From Bin5 sp965220715 (GTDB taxonomy: Bacteria; Chloroflexota; Anaerolineae; Caldilineales; Caldilineaceae), in contig OZ244843.1 in the NCBI GenBank assembly GCA_965220715.1, positions 3,100,001 to 3,164,000 of the forward strand: a stretch of 64,000 nt of DNA. Reading direction: 5' to 3'. Of the stretch, positions 8,313 through 16,216 are shown one piece after another. Positions within the stretch are counted from its first letter, which is position 1; the number at the start of each line of letters is the position of its first letter. The position numbers were made by a program, and so were the translations under genes. The notes under the pieces were generated by a model that was not told where the DNA came from, did no database searches, and worked only from the letters and a program-made list of their open reading frames with translations.

Positions 8313-8963
8313 TCATTCCAGTGTAACAATTCCGAGTGGCGTCTCCAGCCGCGCCCGAATTGCCGGAGAGGGGGCTGCCGTCACCAGAATGTCGATGTGC
8401 AACGCAGAAAGCATTGGCTGCACTTCGGCGGGCCGCGGATGGAAAAGAGATAGTTCGAGCAGGCGAACGCCCTGGGCCGACGTGGCCGACGGGTGCGGCG
8501 TTCCCTCTCCCCATTCGATCAAGAACGGCACCAGGCCGCCCCCAGGCGGGGGCCAACCTTCTTGCGTTTCGGGTCGTTTTGTCGTACGCCAGCTTAGTTC
8601 CATGCCGTCAGGTCGAACACGACCGCCTTCAACTACCACACCGGGATCGTAGCCTGCAGCCTGTGACGCGTGCGTTATATCTTCCAGGGAAGGAGCAAGC
8701 ACCGCCCATGTCACTACCCTCGGCACCTGCAGCCGGTCCAGTCCGAATGCCAGTGGCGGCCCGCCTTCCTGCCGGCTCTGTGCAGGGTCCGGCGCAATAA
8801 TCTCCAGATAGCACGAGTTGCTCAATGCCAGCAGCGCATTGTGGGTACCATTGGGATGCTTTCCCCCGGACGAAGGGCGGACGCCAAGACGCTCCGAAAG
8901 GTTGTCGATTGCTACTTCCAGGTCGGGCGCGGCGTAAACGAGATGATCGGGTGAGAGAGCCAT
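8313..8963 (-). CDS. VOC-family glyoxalase-like protein
   Basis: This 216-residue protein resembles the Glyoxalase_3 type of the vicinal-oxygen-chelate superfamily. It opens with MALSPDHLVYAAPDLEVAID, has NGTHNALLALSNSCYLEII in the first beta-alpha-beta-beta-beta unit, and has FLIEWGEGTPHP in the second half. His (PDHLVY) and Glu (YLEII) are in the positions of typical metal ligands. An upstream in-frame start at 9083 would add 40 residues without family similarity and overlap the control region of the divergent gene, so 8963 is preferred. The substrate is unknown. The downstream gap to the PFOR promoter (8126-8312) holds nothing else I can support. Confidence 0.75.
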   Translation of the reverse strand: MALSPDHLVYAAPDLEVAIDNLSERLGVRPSSGGKHPNGTHNALLALSNSCYLEIIAPDPAQSRQEGGPPLAFGLDRLQVPRVVTWAVLAPSLEDITHASQAAGYDPGVVVEGGRVRPDGMELSWRTTKRPETQEGWPPPGGGLVPFLIEWGEGTPHPSATSAQGVRLLELSLFHPRPAEVQPMLSALHIDILVTAAPSPAIRARLETPLGIVTLE

Positions 8964-9072
8964 AATTGTTAGGTCGATCCGTCTCCTGGTGTCCTGTCCG
9001 ACTTCACTGTTGTATAATAGTCCGAACTGCGACGCAAGCAGGTAGTTGCACTCTAACTTGCCGCGAAGCAAT

Positions 9073-9102
9073 TTGCGCAGCATTGTAGCTTACCACTACA
9101 TA
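9073..9102 (+). promoter_or_regulatory. Possible promoter for the PhyH-like gene at 9139
   Basis: TTGCGC (9073-9078), an 18-base spacer and TACATA (9097-9102) form a weak sigma-A-type match about 37 bases before the start codon. An AGGAG ribosome-binding site lies at about 9130. Both hexamers deviate from consensus. Confidence 0.35.
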
Positions 9103-9138
9103 CGGCCAAAATGAACAGAACTCTCAACAGGAGAAACG

Positions 9139-9975
9139 ATGAGCGCCGAAGTCCAGAAACCGACCGAAATCGATATCTTCTTGTTCGATCTGCGGGGATA
9201 TCTGCTGGTGAAAGACGCCCTCGCTGCCAAAGAGGTCGCCGCTTGCAACACCGAGATCGACGCTGTCCTGCCCCTGTCTGTTGGCCAATGGGCCGGACAC
9301 ATTCACGGCCACCAATACGGAAAGGCCGACGGCCTCAATCTGCAACAGACCTATGAAGCCGGCCCCGGATTCGAAAATCTGATCGATCATCCTTCCTGGA
9401 TCGAGAAGGTCAAATTCTTTGTCGGCGGCGAAGGCACCTTCGATTTTCACCACGGCCCCCTCTTCATCGACGAAAACTTTGCCAACCTGCGCGGACCCGG
9501 CGAGGCGATCGGCATCCATTCGGGCGGCCATCACGGCAGTAAGCGCAACCAGTTCCGGTATCACAACGGGTACTTTATGAACGGCCAGATCAATGTGCTG
9601 GTGGCGCTCACCGACATCGGCCCGGGCGATGGGGGCACCATGGTGATCCCCGGCAGCCACAAGTCCAACTTTCCGCCCCCGGAATACGAAGCGCATAGCA
9701 TCGGACTCGGCGGGTCGGCCGACGCTGTTATCGGCGCAGAAGAGATCTACATGGAGGCAGGCGACGCGCTCATTTTCGTGGATACGATCTGCCACGGCTC
9801 TGCCCGCCGCTCCGTACCCGGGGACCGCCGGGTCGTCGTTTATCGCTACGGTCCGTCCTGGGGTATTTTCCGCTTCGGCTACCGGCCATCGCCAGAACTG
9901 CTGGACCGGCTTACGCCCGCACGCCGCGAGATCGTATGGCCTCACAACGTGATGGTGCGGGAGCCGCAAAAATAG
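9139..9975 (+). CDS. Phytanoyl-CoA dioxygenase (PhyH)-like protein with HSG in place of HxD
   Basis: This 278-residue member of the PhyH superfamily (Fe(II)/2-oxoglutarate enzymes with a double-stranded beta-helix) has the N-terminal FDLRGYLLVKDAL pattern, the core GDGGTMVIPGSHKSNF and the distal ligand His219 (ICHGSARRS), followed by RRVVVYRYGPSWG. At the expected proximal HxD motif I read His127-Ser128-Gly129 (IHSGGHH), so the carboxylate ligand is missing. The related protein at 19473-20222 has HGG at the equivalent place. The start is supported by AGGAG eight bases upstream. It is transcribed away from the VOC gene. The substrate is unknown; small-molecule hydroxylation, or another oxidative reaction needing an open iron site, is possible. 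Confidence 0.88.
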   Translation: MSAEVQKPTEIDIFLFDLRGYLLVKDALAAKEVAACNTEIDAVLPLSVGQWAGHIHGHQYGKADGLNLQQTYEAGPGFENLIDHPSWIEKVKFFVGGEGTFDFHHGPLFIDENFANLRGPGEAIGIHSGGHHGSKRNQFRYHNGYFMNGQINVLVALTDIGPGDGGTMVIPGSHKSNFPPPEYEAHSIGLGGSADAVIGAEEIYMEAGDALIFVDTICHGSARRSVPGDRRVVVYRYGPSWGIFRFGYRPSPELLDRLTPARREIVWPHNVMVREPQK

Positions 9976-9987
9976 ATGGCCCCGGCC

Positions 9988-10974
9988 TCACCTCATGCGC
10001 GACGGGGCGTACCACATGTCAAGGTTTTCACCCAGGGCCTCCTTGACCGGCTCAGTCGCGAAGGCTAGTTGCCGCAATACGTCATCTGTAAGCGTCAGTT
10101 CGAGCGAGGGAAGGTTTCTGCGCAGTTCATCGGCGTTGCGTGCGCCAACCAGCAGAGAGGTGACGCCTGCCTGTTGGCGCGCCCAGGCCAGAGCAACGGC
10201 GGCCATTGGTTCGCCCAGGTCGGCGGCAGTTGTGCGAATCTTGGCCAAGGCCGAAAACAGTTCTTGCTCGACGCCGGGTTCGCCATGGTGGGACAAGGGC
10301 CGGTCGTCAGAATAGTGACGCGTACGGGCCAGCCCTGGGGGGACTTCGTCTGCATTGGCATAGCGGCCGGTGAGGATGCCTTGGGCGAGCGGACTATAGC
10401 AGATGACCCCAACGCCATTCGCTCGGCACAAGGGCAACACAGCTCGCTCGATGCCGCGCCAGGCCAGACTGTATGGCAATTGGTCGGTTACGCACTGGCC
10501 CAGCGTAATCATTTCGGACAGATCCTGGGCGGCGAAGTTGCAGACGCCGTAGGCGCGGATTTTGCCATCCGTCTGCAGCGTTTGCAGCGCGCTGACCGTC
10601 TCAGCAAGCGGCACGTCCCAATTGGGCCAGTGAATCTGGTACAGATCGATATAGTCGGTCTGCAGCGTGCGCAAACTACGCTCGCAGGCGCCGATCACGT
10701 CATCCGCGGCCAGGTTTCCGGCACTAACTTTGGTGGCCAGGACCGCTTGTTGGCGCCGACCCTTAAGCCCGCGGCCCAGCACTTCCTCTGAACGGCCATA
10801 TCCTTCGGCTGTGTCAAAGAAGCTGATGCCTTCTTCCAAAGCAGCATGAACCGCGGCAATCGATTCGGCGTCATCCTGGTCGCCCCACACATTGCCGCCG
10901 GCGAACGGCCAGCAGCCGAGCGCGATCGGCGAAACCTGGATGTCGCTCCGCTTACCCAGAGCCCTGTATTGCAT
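9988..10974 (-). CDS. Aldo/keto reductase
   Basis: This is an NAD(P)H-dependent aldo/keto reductase of 328 residues, the usual size for the (alpha/beta)8 family. The catalytic set is visible: Asp and Tyr in FFDTAEGYGRSEEVLG, Lys in VLATKVS and His in YQIHWPNWD. The C-terminal cofactor-binding segment VTSLLVGARNADELRRN is typical. The ATG at 10974 is chosen because GGGAGG lies upstream and MQYRALGKRSDIQVSPIALG matches the usual family start; a longer form from 11040 is less likely. It converges on the PhyH-like gene, 12 bases apart. The substrate is unknown. Confidence 0.92.
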   Translation of the reverse strand: MQYRALGKRSDIQVSPIALGCWPFAGGNVWGDQDDAESIAAVHAALEEGISFFDTAEGYGRSEEVLGRGLKGRRQQAVLATKVSAGNLAADDVIGACERSLRTLQTDYIDLYQIHWPNWDVPLAETVSALQTLQTDGKIRAYGVCNFAAQDLSEMITLGQCVTDQLPYSLAWRGIERAVLPLCRANGVGVICYSPLAQGILTGRYANADEVPPGLARTRHYSDDRPLSHHGEPGVEQELFSALAKIRTTAADLGEPMAAVALAWARQQAGVTSLLVGARNADELRRNLPSLELTLTDDVLRQLAFATEPVKEALGENLDMWYAPSRMR

Positions 10975-11103
10975 TGGGGGTGCCTCCCATTGCTGTATTA
11001 TCGTAGGCTGTACGCTATCGCAGGGGCGTTGCTTTTGCAAGGCGTATTTTCGTGGTACCCTCTAGGGCAAAATCACATTTTTGGAGAACAACCAGACTTC
11101 GCC

Positions 11104-12162
11104 ATGCTTAACATCCGCAGCCAAATCTTCAAACTCTATTTTCGGAAGCGAAACAGTCGTCTTTCTCTCGACCGACCGATTCCGGACCAGCGGGAAACTA
11201 TGGACCAACGGGGAGGGCGCCTCCTCCCTATGGCCGAGGGGATGCTGGCGGCGCCGGTTAACGCGTATGGTGTACCGGCAGAATGGATCGATGTGCGGGA
11301 TACCCGATCAGACAGGGCATTCCTGTATCTGCACGGCGGCGGCTATTTTATCGGCTCCTGCCAGTCCCATCGCGGCTTCGTGTCCCATATCGCCAGGGAA
11401 TCCTGCAGCCGTACACTGCTGCCTGAATACCGCCTGGCTCCTGAGAACCCTTTTCCGGCCGGCCTGCTGGACGCACGTGCAGCCTACAGGTTCTTGCTGG
11501 CACAGGGGTATTCGCCAGACCGAATTGTTGTAGGCGGCGAATCTTCGGGAGGGGGTCTAACCCTGGCGCTTCTGCAGACACTGCGGGATGAAGGGAAGCC
11601 GATGCCGGCGGGCGCGGTTCTACTGTCTCCATGGACCGATTTGCTGGGGACGGGGGAAAGCCTGCGCACGCGCGCCAGACAGGATCCCTGGCTACGCCCC
11701 GCGGGAATTGAGATAGTGGCGGATCGCTATCGCGGCGATACTGCGACCGATCATCCACTGGTTTCTCCGCTGTATGGCGATCTGAACGGACTGCCGCCGC
11801 TGTTGATTCACGTGGGCGATGACGAAATCCTGCTGGACGATTCCACGCGCCTGGCGGACAGGGCGAGGGCGGCCGGCGTCAATGTGACGCTCAAAGTCTG
11901 GAAAGGCCTTTGGCATGCCTTCCACGCATTTTATCCATGGGTGCCGGAAGCGAGGCGTGCGCACGGGGAGATTGGAGAATGGGTCGCAGCGAGAACACAG
12001 ATAGAGAAAGCGCATGATTCGCTCAGCAGAGGTACGCACACCAGCCGACGCGCGCCAGTGGGAGGCGCGGCTCAATCGAGAATGGCCGCAGAGGACGCAG
12101 GTGGCGGCCTGGATCGGCGCCCAGGTAGGCGCCAATTCAGCGGGCCCGCCCCGGGTAGTTGA
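11104..12162 (+). CDS. Alpha/beta hydrolase of the hormone-sensitive-lipase type
   Basis: This carboxylesterase/lipase-like hydrolase has the oxyanion-hole motif HGGG at residues 77-80, the nucleophile elbow GESSG (Ser147), Asp240 in VGDDEILLDD and His271 in GLWHAFHAF. The start ATGCTTAACATC at 11104 gives 352 residues. The family's normal C-terminus would fall near residue 305, but the frame stays open for about 45 further Arg/Gly/Ala-rich residues that overlap the next gene by 149 bases. That tail is probably not functional and suggests loss of the original stop codon or a recent indel. It forms a likely operon with the two methyltransferases downstream. Confidence 0.88.
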   Translation: MLNIRSQIFKLYFRKRNSRLSLDRPIPDQRETMDQRGGRLLPMAEGMLAAPVNAYGVPAEWIDVRDTRSDRAFLYLHGGGYFIGSCQSHRGFVSHIARESCSRTLLPEYRLAPENPFPAGLLDARAAYRFLLAQGYSPDRIVVGGESSGGGLTLALLQTLRDEGKPMPAGAVLLSPWTDLLGTGESLRTRARQDPWLRPAGIEIVADRYRGDTATDHPLVSPLYGDLNGLPPLLIHVGDDEILLDDSTRLADRARAAGVNVTLKVWKGLWHAFHAFYPWVPEARRAHGEIGEWVAARTQIEKAHDSLSRGTHTSRRAPVGGAAQSRMAAEDAGGGLDRRPGRRQFSGPAPGS

Positions 12163-12697
12163 GTTGGCGTGTGGCGCCGGTTACCTGGCCGAAGCCCTTT
12201 GCAGTCAGCTGCCGGCCATTCGCTACTGCGGCTTCGATCTCTCCCCCCACCTGCTCGAACAAGCCCGGCGCCGCCTTGCCGGCCACGAATGTAGTTCAGA
12301 GAAAGATGGTGCGATGGAATTCCACTGCGCTGATCTCGTGTCCGACAATTGGACCGCAAAGGTGTTCGCTATGGGGTGGATGGGAAAGGTGGACGCGGTC
12401 GTCTCGATCCAGGCACTTCACGATTTGGGCGGGCTTGGGCAGCAGACGACAGTTCTGAAGCAGGCGCGAGAACTGATGCGCCCTGGCGGCATTCTGGCCT
12501 ACGGCGACCTGCTACTGGATGACGAAAACCCCCATTCCAGCCGCTATAGCGCTGCCCAGCACGAGGAGATGCTGCTCGCGGCGGGATATTCACAGGACAG
12601 CAGCCAGTTGACCGAGCATAGAGGTGTGACTTCGCGTCTTAAAGGCCTTGCTACAGCGCGTTTCGGCGATTTCGGCTGTTTTGCGGGCTCTAAATGA
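12014..12697 (+). CDS. Class I SAM-dependent methyltransferase
   Basis: The 227 residues hold a standard SAM-binding motif I (VVELACGAGYLAEAL, about residues 48-62), the acidic FDLSP after strand 2, DAVVSIQALHDLGG around motif IV and LMRPGGILAYGDLL around post-motif. The acceptor is unknown. GAGAAAG precedes the ATG. The first 149 bases overlap the out-of-frame end of the hydrolase, and the stop overlaps the next methyltransferase start (ATGA), so the two methyltransferases are translationally coupled. An internal GTG near 12100 is an alternative start that would remove most of the overlap. Confidence 0.82.
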   Translation: MIRSAEVRTPADARQWEARLNREWPQRTQVAAWIGAQVGANSAGPPRVVELACGAGYLAEALCSQLPAIRYCGFDLSPHLLEQARRRLAGHECSSEKDGAMEFHCADLVSDNWTAKVFAMGWMGKVDAVVSIQALHDLGGLGQQTTVLKQARELMRPGGILAYGDLLLDDENPHSSRYSAAQHEEMLLAAGYSQDSSQLTEHRGVTSRLKGLATARFGDFGCFAGSK

Positions 12698-13575
12698 GTG
12701 CTGACACTACCTCAACCAACACGGGTAAACAAGCGGTGGCGGTTCGCCGCGCGGCGTCTGCATTGTTTCCTTATTACGGCAGGGGGGACCAGCTCAAGGC
12801 AAAGCACGTGGGTACGAACATGTTGTCCGGGCGCCGGCTGGAAACCTGGGCGCTCGATCGCGTGCCTCTCCATGCCAACGCGACCGTGTTGGACGCCGGC
12901 TGCGGGTGGGGCAGATTCACGTGGCCGCTCATCGAACGGTTCGGGCTGGCCTCGTTCAATGTCATCTGTAGCGATAGTTCGCTGGGCATGCTGCAATCGG
13001 CCGCAGAGGAGGCGCAGCGACGGCAACATCATCCCAAGTTCGTGACCTCCGATATACAAACACTGCCCTTCCCGGCCCAACATTTTGACGGCGTTATGGC
13101 CAATCATGTGCTGTATCATCTGGCCGATATCCCGGCAGGGGTCAGGGAACTGGCACGCGTTTTGAACGATGACGGCTGGCTGCTGGCCACGACCAACAGC
13201 GACGATATCAGGGTGCCGGTACTTGAGTTTCACTATGCGGCGCTTGACGAACTTGGTATCGAGTATGTTACCGAGGCCCGCTCACCGTTTTCGATGGAGA
13301 ATGGAAAACAGATACTGGGCAGCAGTTTCGGGAATGTCGACCAGATATACTTTGAGGACGAGACACTTTACGGCTCTGCCGATGCGTTCGTGGCGAGCTA
13401 CAAGACAATAGGCCGCTATCGCAACTTGCTGGCACAAGAAGAAATCGACCCCGACAAAAAGCGGCAACTACCAATCCTTGTGCGTCAGCAGGCGGAAGAG
13501 GTCATTTGTAGGCACGGCGAACTGCGCTCGCCGGTACGCATGGGTGCATTTGTCTGCCGGGGGCCCGTTGGGTGA
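12694..13575 (+). CDS. Class I SAM-dependent methyltransferase (Methyltransf_11-like)
   Basis: This 293-residue methyltransferase has motif I VLDAGCGWGRFTWPL (about residues 67-81), ICSDSSLGMLQSA for the SAM ribose-binding acidic loop, FDGVMANHVLYHLADI for motif IV and LARVLNDDGWLLATTN for the post-catalytic strand. This pattern is common among small-molecule and quinone/lipid methyltransferases. It starts four bases inside the preceding methyltransferase (ATGA overlap). The acceptor is unknown. An alternative frame at its end (from 13478) is not coding; the next real gene starts at 13658. Confidence 0.88.
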   Translation: MSADTTSTNTGKQAVAVRRAASALFPYYGRGDQLKAKHVGTNMLSGRRLETWALDRVPLHANATVLDAGCGWGRFTWPLIERFGLASFNVICSDSSLGMLQSAAEEAQRRQHHPKFVTSDIQTLPFPAQHFDGVMANHVLYHLADIPAGVRELARVLNDDGWLLATTNSDDIRVPVLEFHYAALDELGIEYVTEARSPFSMENGKQILGSSFGNVDQIYFEDETLYGSADAFVASYKTIGRYRNLLAQEEIDPDKKRQLPILVRQQAEEVICRHGELRSPVRMGAFVCRGPVG

Positions 13576-13657
13576 CGGGCAGACGAGGCAGAGCATCTGG
13601 TGTCAGGCCCGTACGCGGCCTCCTCAGGCGATCATATATGAAGATGGAGAACCAGAG

Positions 13658-14185
13658 ATGACAACGCTCAATCCGGAAAGTGATGTGGCGCAACTGATGG
13701 GCATACCAACAAAGCCAGGAACAGTGGAATGGATCGGTCTTCGCCCGGAACGGCGCGGCCCCCTGCAGTCTGTGCAGGAGGCGGAAGCCGTCAGTGGCAG
13801 TGGGCTTGCAGGCGACCATTTCCACGGCCAGGGCGGCGGTAAGCGCCAGGTGACCTTGATTCAGGGAGAGCACCTTGACGCAGTGGGCGCTTTTCTGCGG
13901 AGGGCTACTGCCGACCCTGCGATGACGCGGCGCAACATCGTAGTGCGGGGAATCAATCTGTTCAGCCTCCAGGAGCGGCGCTTTCGCATAGGAAGCGTGG
14001 TGCTTGAACACACGGGCCCTTGCCACCCCTGCAGCCGCATGGAGGAAAACTTTGGGCCAGGCGGCTACAACGCGATGCGCGGTCACGGCGGCATCACCGC
14101 CAGCGTCGTGGAAGGTGGGATCATTCGTGTTGGAGATGCGATTGAGAAACTGCCACTGGGCGAGGAAGTGGAAGAGGTCGGTTAG
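13658..14185 (+). CDS. MOSC-domain protein
   Basis: This 175-residue protein has the MOSC fold pattern: IGLRPERRGPLQSV at the start, the GLAGDHFHG motif, RQVTLIQGEHLDAVG, RRNIVVRGINLFSL, and the conserved Cys in TGPCHPCSRMEENFGPGG followed by GHGGITASVVEGG. MOSC domains handle the molybdenum cofactor or carry N-oxide reductase-type chemistry; stand-alone forms of this size are often linked to sulfur or nucleobase-analogue detoxification. The start at 13658 follows GGAGAACCAGAG; the upstream open frame from 13478 overlaps the methyltransferase and is not used. It is probably co-transcribed with the methyltransferases. Confidence 0.85.
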   Translation: MTTLNPESDVAQLMGIPTKPGTVEWIGLRPERRGPLQSVQEAEAVSGSGLAGDHFHGQGGGKRQVTLIQGEHLDAVGAFLRRATADPAMTRRNIVVRGINLFSLQERRFRIGSVVLEHTGPCHPCSRMEENFGPGGYNAMRGHGGITASVVEGGIIRVGDAIEKLPLGEEVEEVG

Positions 14186-14189
14186 CTCT

Positions 14190-15140
14190 TCATGGAAAAA
14201 GGGGGGCGAAAACCGACTGCAGGCTTTCGGCTTCGTCTGCCGGGTTCTGGTAGGCGCGTGCCGTTGCAAGCCCGTTGCGCGTGACCTGGCTATGGGCTTC
14301 CGGTTCGGCGGCCAGATCACGAAGAACGCTTTCCAGCTCTAGGCCGAGCGCGGGCACGTTGCCGTTTTCCACGAGGATACAGTTTTGTGAGGGGCCTTCA
14401 GGCTCCATATAGACGCCGCCGCCGACACCGCTGTAGCCCACGACCAGACAGCCGCAGGCCATCGCCTCCAGGACGGAAGTGTTCATGCCTTCCTGCATGT
14501 TGGTTGTTACGTAGACGGTTGCTTCGCGCAGATGGCGGGCGTATTCGTCCTCGCTCAACTCGCGCAGCGGCATCCACTCGTAGCCTGTAAAAGGCTCGCC
14601 TTTGGCGTGTAGGACTTGGTGCAGCCAGGTCGCGGAACGCTCTTTGCGGGTCAGGTAACAGATTTTGGGTCTTTTCGCTTCCGCCGCATGGTAGTAGCGT
14701 TCAGGTGTTACATATTCGTTGATCAGCGTGGCCTCGATTCCCATGCTCCAGCGCAGATACTGTTGGATGAGCGGCGACTTGGTTATGACACGGTGAATGC
14801 CGAAACCGGACCATGTCTGCCCGGGCGGCAGGTTCCAATAGGTGGGAGACCAACTCAGGGCAATCACGATTCGCTCGCCGGAAAATCGGGCCGTTTGTTG
14901 CATGACCTGGGGCATTACTTCCGGAATGACAAGAATATCCTGGGGCGCAAACCTGGGTCGTTCAGAGAGCCAAAGCGTTTGCGCCTCGTAGCCGTGCCAG
15001 GTCACCCGGAACGGGGCTTTCTGGTGGACAATCCAGGCGTCAAAGCCAATCTCAGCCAATCTCTGCACATGACGGTAGAGCGTCTTGATGCCCCCGGAAG
15101 GTTGAGGAAAGTCTGGGCAGAAGTATAAGATGCGTGACAT
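14190..15140 (-). CDS. Glycosyltransferase, GT4-like (GT-B fold)
   Basis: This 316-residue protein begins MSRILYFCPDFPQPSGGIKT, a typical GT-B N-terminal donor loop with a GG motif. Its C-terminal half has ATVYVTTNMQEGMNTSVLEAM and ACGCLVVGYSGVGG, the conserved E-x7-E region of retaining GT4-type transferases. The longer open frame from 15350 adds sequence without similarity and would run into the divergent dehydrogenase gene, so 15140 is chosen. It converges on the MOSC gene with four bases between the stops. The donor and acceptor sugars are unknown. Confidence 0.82.
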   Translation of the reverse strand: MSRILYFCPDFPQPSGGIKTLYRHVQRLAEIGFDAWIVHQKAPFRVTWHGYEAQTLWLSERPRFAPQDILVIPEVMPQVMQQTARFSGERIVIALSWSPTYWNLPPGQTWSGFGIHRVITKSPLIQQYLRWSMGIEATLINEYVTPERYYHAAEAKRPKICYLTRKERSATWLHQVLHAKGEPFTGYEWMPLRELSEDEYARHLREATVYVTTNMQEGMNTSVLEAMACGCLVVGYSGVGGGVYMEPEGPSQNCILVENGNVPALGLELESVLRDLAAEPEAHSQVTRNGLATARAYQNPADEAESLQSVFAPLFP

Positions 15141-15232
15141 CGGTATATTTGCCTCGTGGAAGACTCGTTTGCAACTCCTGACAATGCCACCCAATCCCCT
15201 GTGAGCCGCAACAGTAAGTAAAGGAGAAACCA

Positions 15233-16171
15233 GTGCCGTATCAGATCCTGACCGACTCCGCTTTACCGCCGGAAATGGCGGCCATGGTGGCCGACACCTG
15301 CGATGTGCACATCTGGGACCTGACAGAGGAGGACCCGATCCTGCCGACAATCGAAGCGTTCCTTGTGTATGGTCATCCGATCGTGCCCGGCTCGCTGATG
15401 GACAAAATGACGAGTCTCAGGTGCATAAGCAACTTCGGGGTCGGCGTCGATCACATTGTCTTGGGGGACGCAAAGGCGCGCGGTCTGCCGGTCGGCTACA
15501 CGCCCGGATTCGTCGATGGCGCAACGGCCGACATGGCCTTCACCATGCTGATGGCAATCGCACGCAATCTCGTGCAGGGCTGGGTCCACGCCCGCGGCCC
15601 CAACTACCTTGTCTACGACGGCAACATCCTGAATGGTCATGAGATATACGGTTCGACCCTCGGCATAATTGGTATGGGGCGGGTGGGCCGCGTGGTCGCC
15701 CGCCGTGCCAGCGGTTTCGACATGAAAGTCCTCTACCACAACCGCAATCCCAGCCCCCAGGCCGATGAACTGGGCGCCTCCTACCGCACGCTGGAGGAGC
15801 TGCTGGAGGAGGCCGATTTCGTCGTACTTAGCGTGCCGATGTCGCCTGAGACGCGGCATCTCATCAGCACGGCCCAATTGGCGCGCATGAAGGAGACCGC
15901 TTTCCTGATCAACGTGGCCCGCGGCGGCGTTGTGGACCACGAGGCCCTGCTGGACGCCCTGCAACGCAACCTGATCGCTGGCGCCGCCATGGACGTTACC
16001 GATCCGGAGCCGCTGCCGCGTGACCATCCTCTCTTGCGGCTAGACAACTGTATCATACTCCCTCACCTGGGCAGTGCCACCCTCCAGACTCGTTACCAGA
16101 TGTCTCGACGAACGGTGGACAACCTGCTTGCCAGCCTGCGCGGGGAGGAGATGCTCAGCCGCATTGCCTGA
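15233..16171 (+). CDS. D-2-hydroxyacid dehydrogenase (glyoxylate/hydroxypyruvate reductase-like)
   Basis: This 312-residue NAD(P)-dependent dehydrogenase has the Rossmann motif LGIIGMGRVGRVVARR (about residues 142-157). The catalytic Arg lies in INVARGGVVDHEALLDAL, the Glu in TDPEPLPRDHPL and the His in ILPHLGSAT. The segment NFGVGVDHI is also typical. AAAGGAGAAACC supports the start. It diverges from the glycosyltransferase gene across 92 bases. It probably reduces glyoxylate or hydroxypyruvate, but the exact substrate cannot be read. A second member of the superfamily lies at 18303-19361. Confidence 0.93.
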   Translation: MPYQILTDSALPPEMAAMVADTCDVHIWDLTEEDPILPTIEAFLVYGHPIVPGSLMDKMTSLRCISNFGVGVDHIVLGDAKARGLPVGYTPGFVDGATADMAFTMLMAIARNLVQGWVHARGPNYLVYDGNILNGHEIYGSTLGIIGMGRVGRVVARRASGFDMKVLYHNRNPSPQADELGASYRTLEELLEEADFVVLSVPMSPETRHLISTAQLARMKETAFLINVARGGVVDHEALLDALQRNLIAGAAMDVTDPEPLPRDHPLLRLDNCIILPHLGSATLQTRYQMSRRTVDNLLASLRGEEMLSRIA

Positions 16172-16216
16172 TGCGTGGTACGCCAAGATGGGGAGCAGCG
16201 CGGCTACCCATTGCAC

